A DNA stretch of 7,118 bases. Origin: Candidatus Omnitrophota bacterium. Lineage in GTDB: Bacteria > Omnitrophota > Koll11 > Gygaellales > JAHJCI01. This document shows, piece by piece, positions 6,288 to 7,118 of the stretch. Position numbers and translations under genes: made by a program. How positions within the stretch are numbered: position 1 is the first letter of the stretch; every line of letters starts with the position of its first letter. The notes below the pieces were generated by a model that saw only the letters and a program-made list of their open reading frames with translations, did not search any database and was not told the DNA's origin. The DNA lies in NCBI GenBank assembly GCA_030622705.1, contig JAUXFU010000041.1:1-7118 (forward strand), given 5' to 3'.

Positions 6288-6836
6288 CTAATCCATCTCT
6301 AATAATTGCCGCCTCACCTTAATCGTAGCTGTTGTGCGTAACTCTTCTAACCACTTACTAAAAGCTGCAAACTGCTCTTCTCTTAGAAGCTGCCATCTTA
6401 TCTGGTCGTATGCTTTTTCGTAAGAGTCTTGAATGAGTCCCTGATTAAGCATTTCATCGTAGCGGGCACTAATTGCGTCTTCGGTGACCTGCGCCGATGC
6501 CGAAAGCTCCCTGGATGTCCGCTCAATAATATTTTTTAAAAGCGCCTTTTCCCAAAAACGCTCAACCTCCTTCAGAAACTCCTGCTCTTTATCCAATCCT
6601 TGCCGTTCGGCCTCCTGAAGAATTAATTTGCGGTTAATTAAATCCTCCAGAAAGTCTTTCTTTTTTTCTCCATCCGCATAATAACCCGAGGCTTTAAATT
6701 CTTCTTGAAACTCCTCTGGCGAAATTACATATTTATTTATTGTAACAGCGATATTATCCGGCTCTGTCTTGACGCACCCGGAGACAAACATTAAGCCAAA
6801 GAAAATTAACAAAAAAATTGCGATTCTTTTCATCAT
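6288..6836 (-). CDS. SurA-N-like periplasmic chaperone lipoprotein lacking a PPIase domain
   Basis: The 182-residue product has a lipoprotein signal: MMKR, a hydrophobic run, then the lipobox VSGC with Cys21 as the lipidated residue. The mature part starts IAVTINKYVISPEEFQEEF, the opening of SurA/PpiD/PrsA-type chaperones (substrate-binding N-domain). It continues with LEDLINRKLILQEAERQGL (63-81), the diagnostic helix pair, and ends in a helical segment SYEKAYDQIRWQLL...KWLEELRTTATIKV, which in relatives follows the parvulin domain. Here the two halves are joined directly around residues 120-140, with no parvulin domain. A role as a holdase for outer-membrane or secreted proteins is inferred. 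GAGGAG lies 3 nt before ATG 6836 and 6 nt before the adjoining ATG 6833; the second is the better start. It is first of the five-gene minus-strand cluster; no clear promoter of its own was found. Confidence 0.85.
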   Translation of the reverse strand: MMKRIAIFLLIFFGLMFVSGCVKTEPDNIAVTINKYVISPEEFQEEFKASGYYADGEKKKDFLEDLINRKLILQEAERQGLDKEQEFLKEVERFWEKALLKNIIERTSRELSASAQVTEDAISARYDEMLNQGLIQDSYEKAYDQIRWQLLREEQFAAFSKWLEELRTTATIKVRRQLLEMD

Positions 6837-6861
6837 CCACTCCTCTGATTATTAAAATCCA

Positions 6862-6895
6862 ACGACCCTGACGGAGATTTTTCCGCCGTTGGCGG
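6862..6895. repeat. GC-rich hairpins between tRNA-Glu and the lipoprotein gene
   Basis: CCGCC-GTT-GGCGG (6883-6895) is a perfect 5 bp hairpin. It overlaps a larger symmetry in which CCAACG (about 6859-6864) pairs with CGTTGG (6887-6892), enclosing CGGA / TCCG. On the minus strand the larger form is followed by ATTTT, so it might act as a weak terminator downstream of the tRNA. No function can be assigned. Confidence 0.4.
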
Positions 6896-6897
6896 GA

Positions 6898-6932
6898 TCC
6901 CACCTCCTGAAATTTAAACTATTGAGGCGGGA
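6898..6932 (-). repeat. Hairpin repeat, copy 1
   Basis: Read on the minus strand: TCCCGCCTC (6932-6924), a 17 nt AT-rich loop, then GAGGTGGGA (6906-6898), a 9 bp stem with one G·U pair. A related hairpin in opposite orientation starts at 7088, and the loops share most of their bases (AATxxTTTAA core). The G·U pair makes the minus-strand RNA form the more stable one. Confidence 0.6.
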
Positions 6933-6945
6933 GAACCCGTGTACC
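6933..6945 (-). repeat. 13 nt duplicate of the tRNA-Glu T-arm region
   Basis: GGTACACGGGTTC on the minus strand is identical to part of the variable loop and T-arm of tRNA-Glu (6994-6982). After it the copy runs directly into TCCCG, as if GAA were missing from the T-loop. It begins 20 nt past the tRNA 3' end and abuts hairpin repeat copy 1. It may be the relic of a second tRNA gene or of a tRNA-targeted insertion. Confidence 0.6.
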
Positions 6946-6964
6946 CCCTATCCTAGATTTCAAT

Positions 6965-7039
6965 CGACCCCAACGGGATTCGAACCCGTGTACCAAGCTT
7001 GAAAAGCTTGTGTCCTGGACCAGGCTAGACGATGGGGTC
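6965..7039 (-). tRNA. trnE: tRNA-Glu (anticodon UUC)
   Basis: The 75 nt minus-strand sequence folds as a complete cloverleaf. Acceptor stem GACCCCA (7039-7033) pairs with TGGGGTC (6972-6966), with discriminator G at 6965. The D-arm has GTCTAG...AGGAC as in bacterial tRNA-Glu. The anticodon stem CAAGC / GCTTG carries the loop TTTTCAA with anticodon TTC (7003-7001), and the T-arm is CGGGTTCGAATCCCG. CCA is not encoded (the next bases are ATT), so it must be added after transcription. A lone tRNA upstream of the lipoprotein gene in the same direction could share its transcript. Confidence 0.96.
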
Positions 7040-7046
7040 AAGCATA

Positions 7047-7052
7047 ATTATA
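7047..7052 (-). promoter_or_regulatory. Likely -10 box for tRNA-Glu
   Basis: TATAAT on the minus strand is a perfect -10 hexamer, and the seventh base after it is 7040, immediately before the first tRNA nucleotide. No good -35 hexamer is present at 16-18 bp spacing (ATAAAA at 17 bp), so the call rests on the -10 and its position. Confidence 0.45.
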
Positions 7053-7087
7053 TATTATTTTCAAAGACCTTTTATGTTTAAAGCTTG

Positions 7088-7118
7088 TCCCGCCACAATT
7101 ATTTAACTCCCAGTGGCG
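7088..7118 (+). repeat. Hairpin repeat, copy 2 (cut by window edge)
   Basis: TCCCGCCAC (7088-7096), a 16 nt loop, and GTGGCG (7113-7118) form a stem of at least 6 bp; three more bases beyond the edge would complete it if it matches copy 1. Relative to copy 1 the stem has T-A changed to A-T and G·U changed to G-C, so pairing is preserved. The copy faces the opposite way on the other side of the tRNA. Confidence 0.55.

Overview
The window reads as a chromosomal segment of a didermic (outer-membrane-bearing), moderately AT-rich bacterium. The evidence is a signal-peptide β-barrel protein ending in phenylalanine, a lipobox protein of the SurA-N type, and a periplasm-facing HAMP protein. The mixture of a PyrR-attenuated pyrimidine operon with Gram-negative envelope genes, and the look of the short envelope proteins, would suit an uncultured lineage such as Omnitrophota. 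That assignment is inference only.

Left region (1-1385, minus strand): the 5' end of a pyrimidine operon. A good sigma70-type promoter (1357-1385) starts a leader of about 165 nt. The leader carries a PyrR-binding-like hairpin, a candidate antiterminator and a clear intrinsic attenuator (1238-1273). It is followed by pyrR (650-1186) and by pyrB, which leaves the window at base 1. pyrR matches its family from end to end in one frame except for an in-frame TAA at codon 26, so the regulator looks broken (or wrongly sequenced) while its RNA target looks intact.

Centre-left (1386-1735): no convincing gene. The stretch is packed with inverted repeats, a 21-22 nt spaced direct repeat and an 11 nt tandem repeat. 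It ends in a strong promoter (1701-1729) whose predicted start falls on the ATG of a plus-strand outer-membrane β-barrel gene (1736-2503), suggesting a leaderless message.

Right region (2545-6836, minus strand): five genes closely packed in one direction. In transcription order they are a SurA-N-like lipoprotein without a PPIase domain, a two-helix HAMP membrane protein without an output domain, a secreted protein resembling a gluzincin peptidase that lacks its zinc histidines, glmS, and a short rsmI. They may form one operon linking envelope functions with amino-sugar synthesis. GlmS carries a lysine where the isomerase-domain catalytic glutamate is expected.

Right edge (6837-7118): tRNA-Glu(UUC) on the minus strand, flanked by two opposite-facing copies of a hairpin repeat with compensatory stem changes. 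A 13 nt exact duplicate of the tRNA T-arm region lies just downstream of the tRNA and abuts one hairpin.
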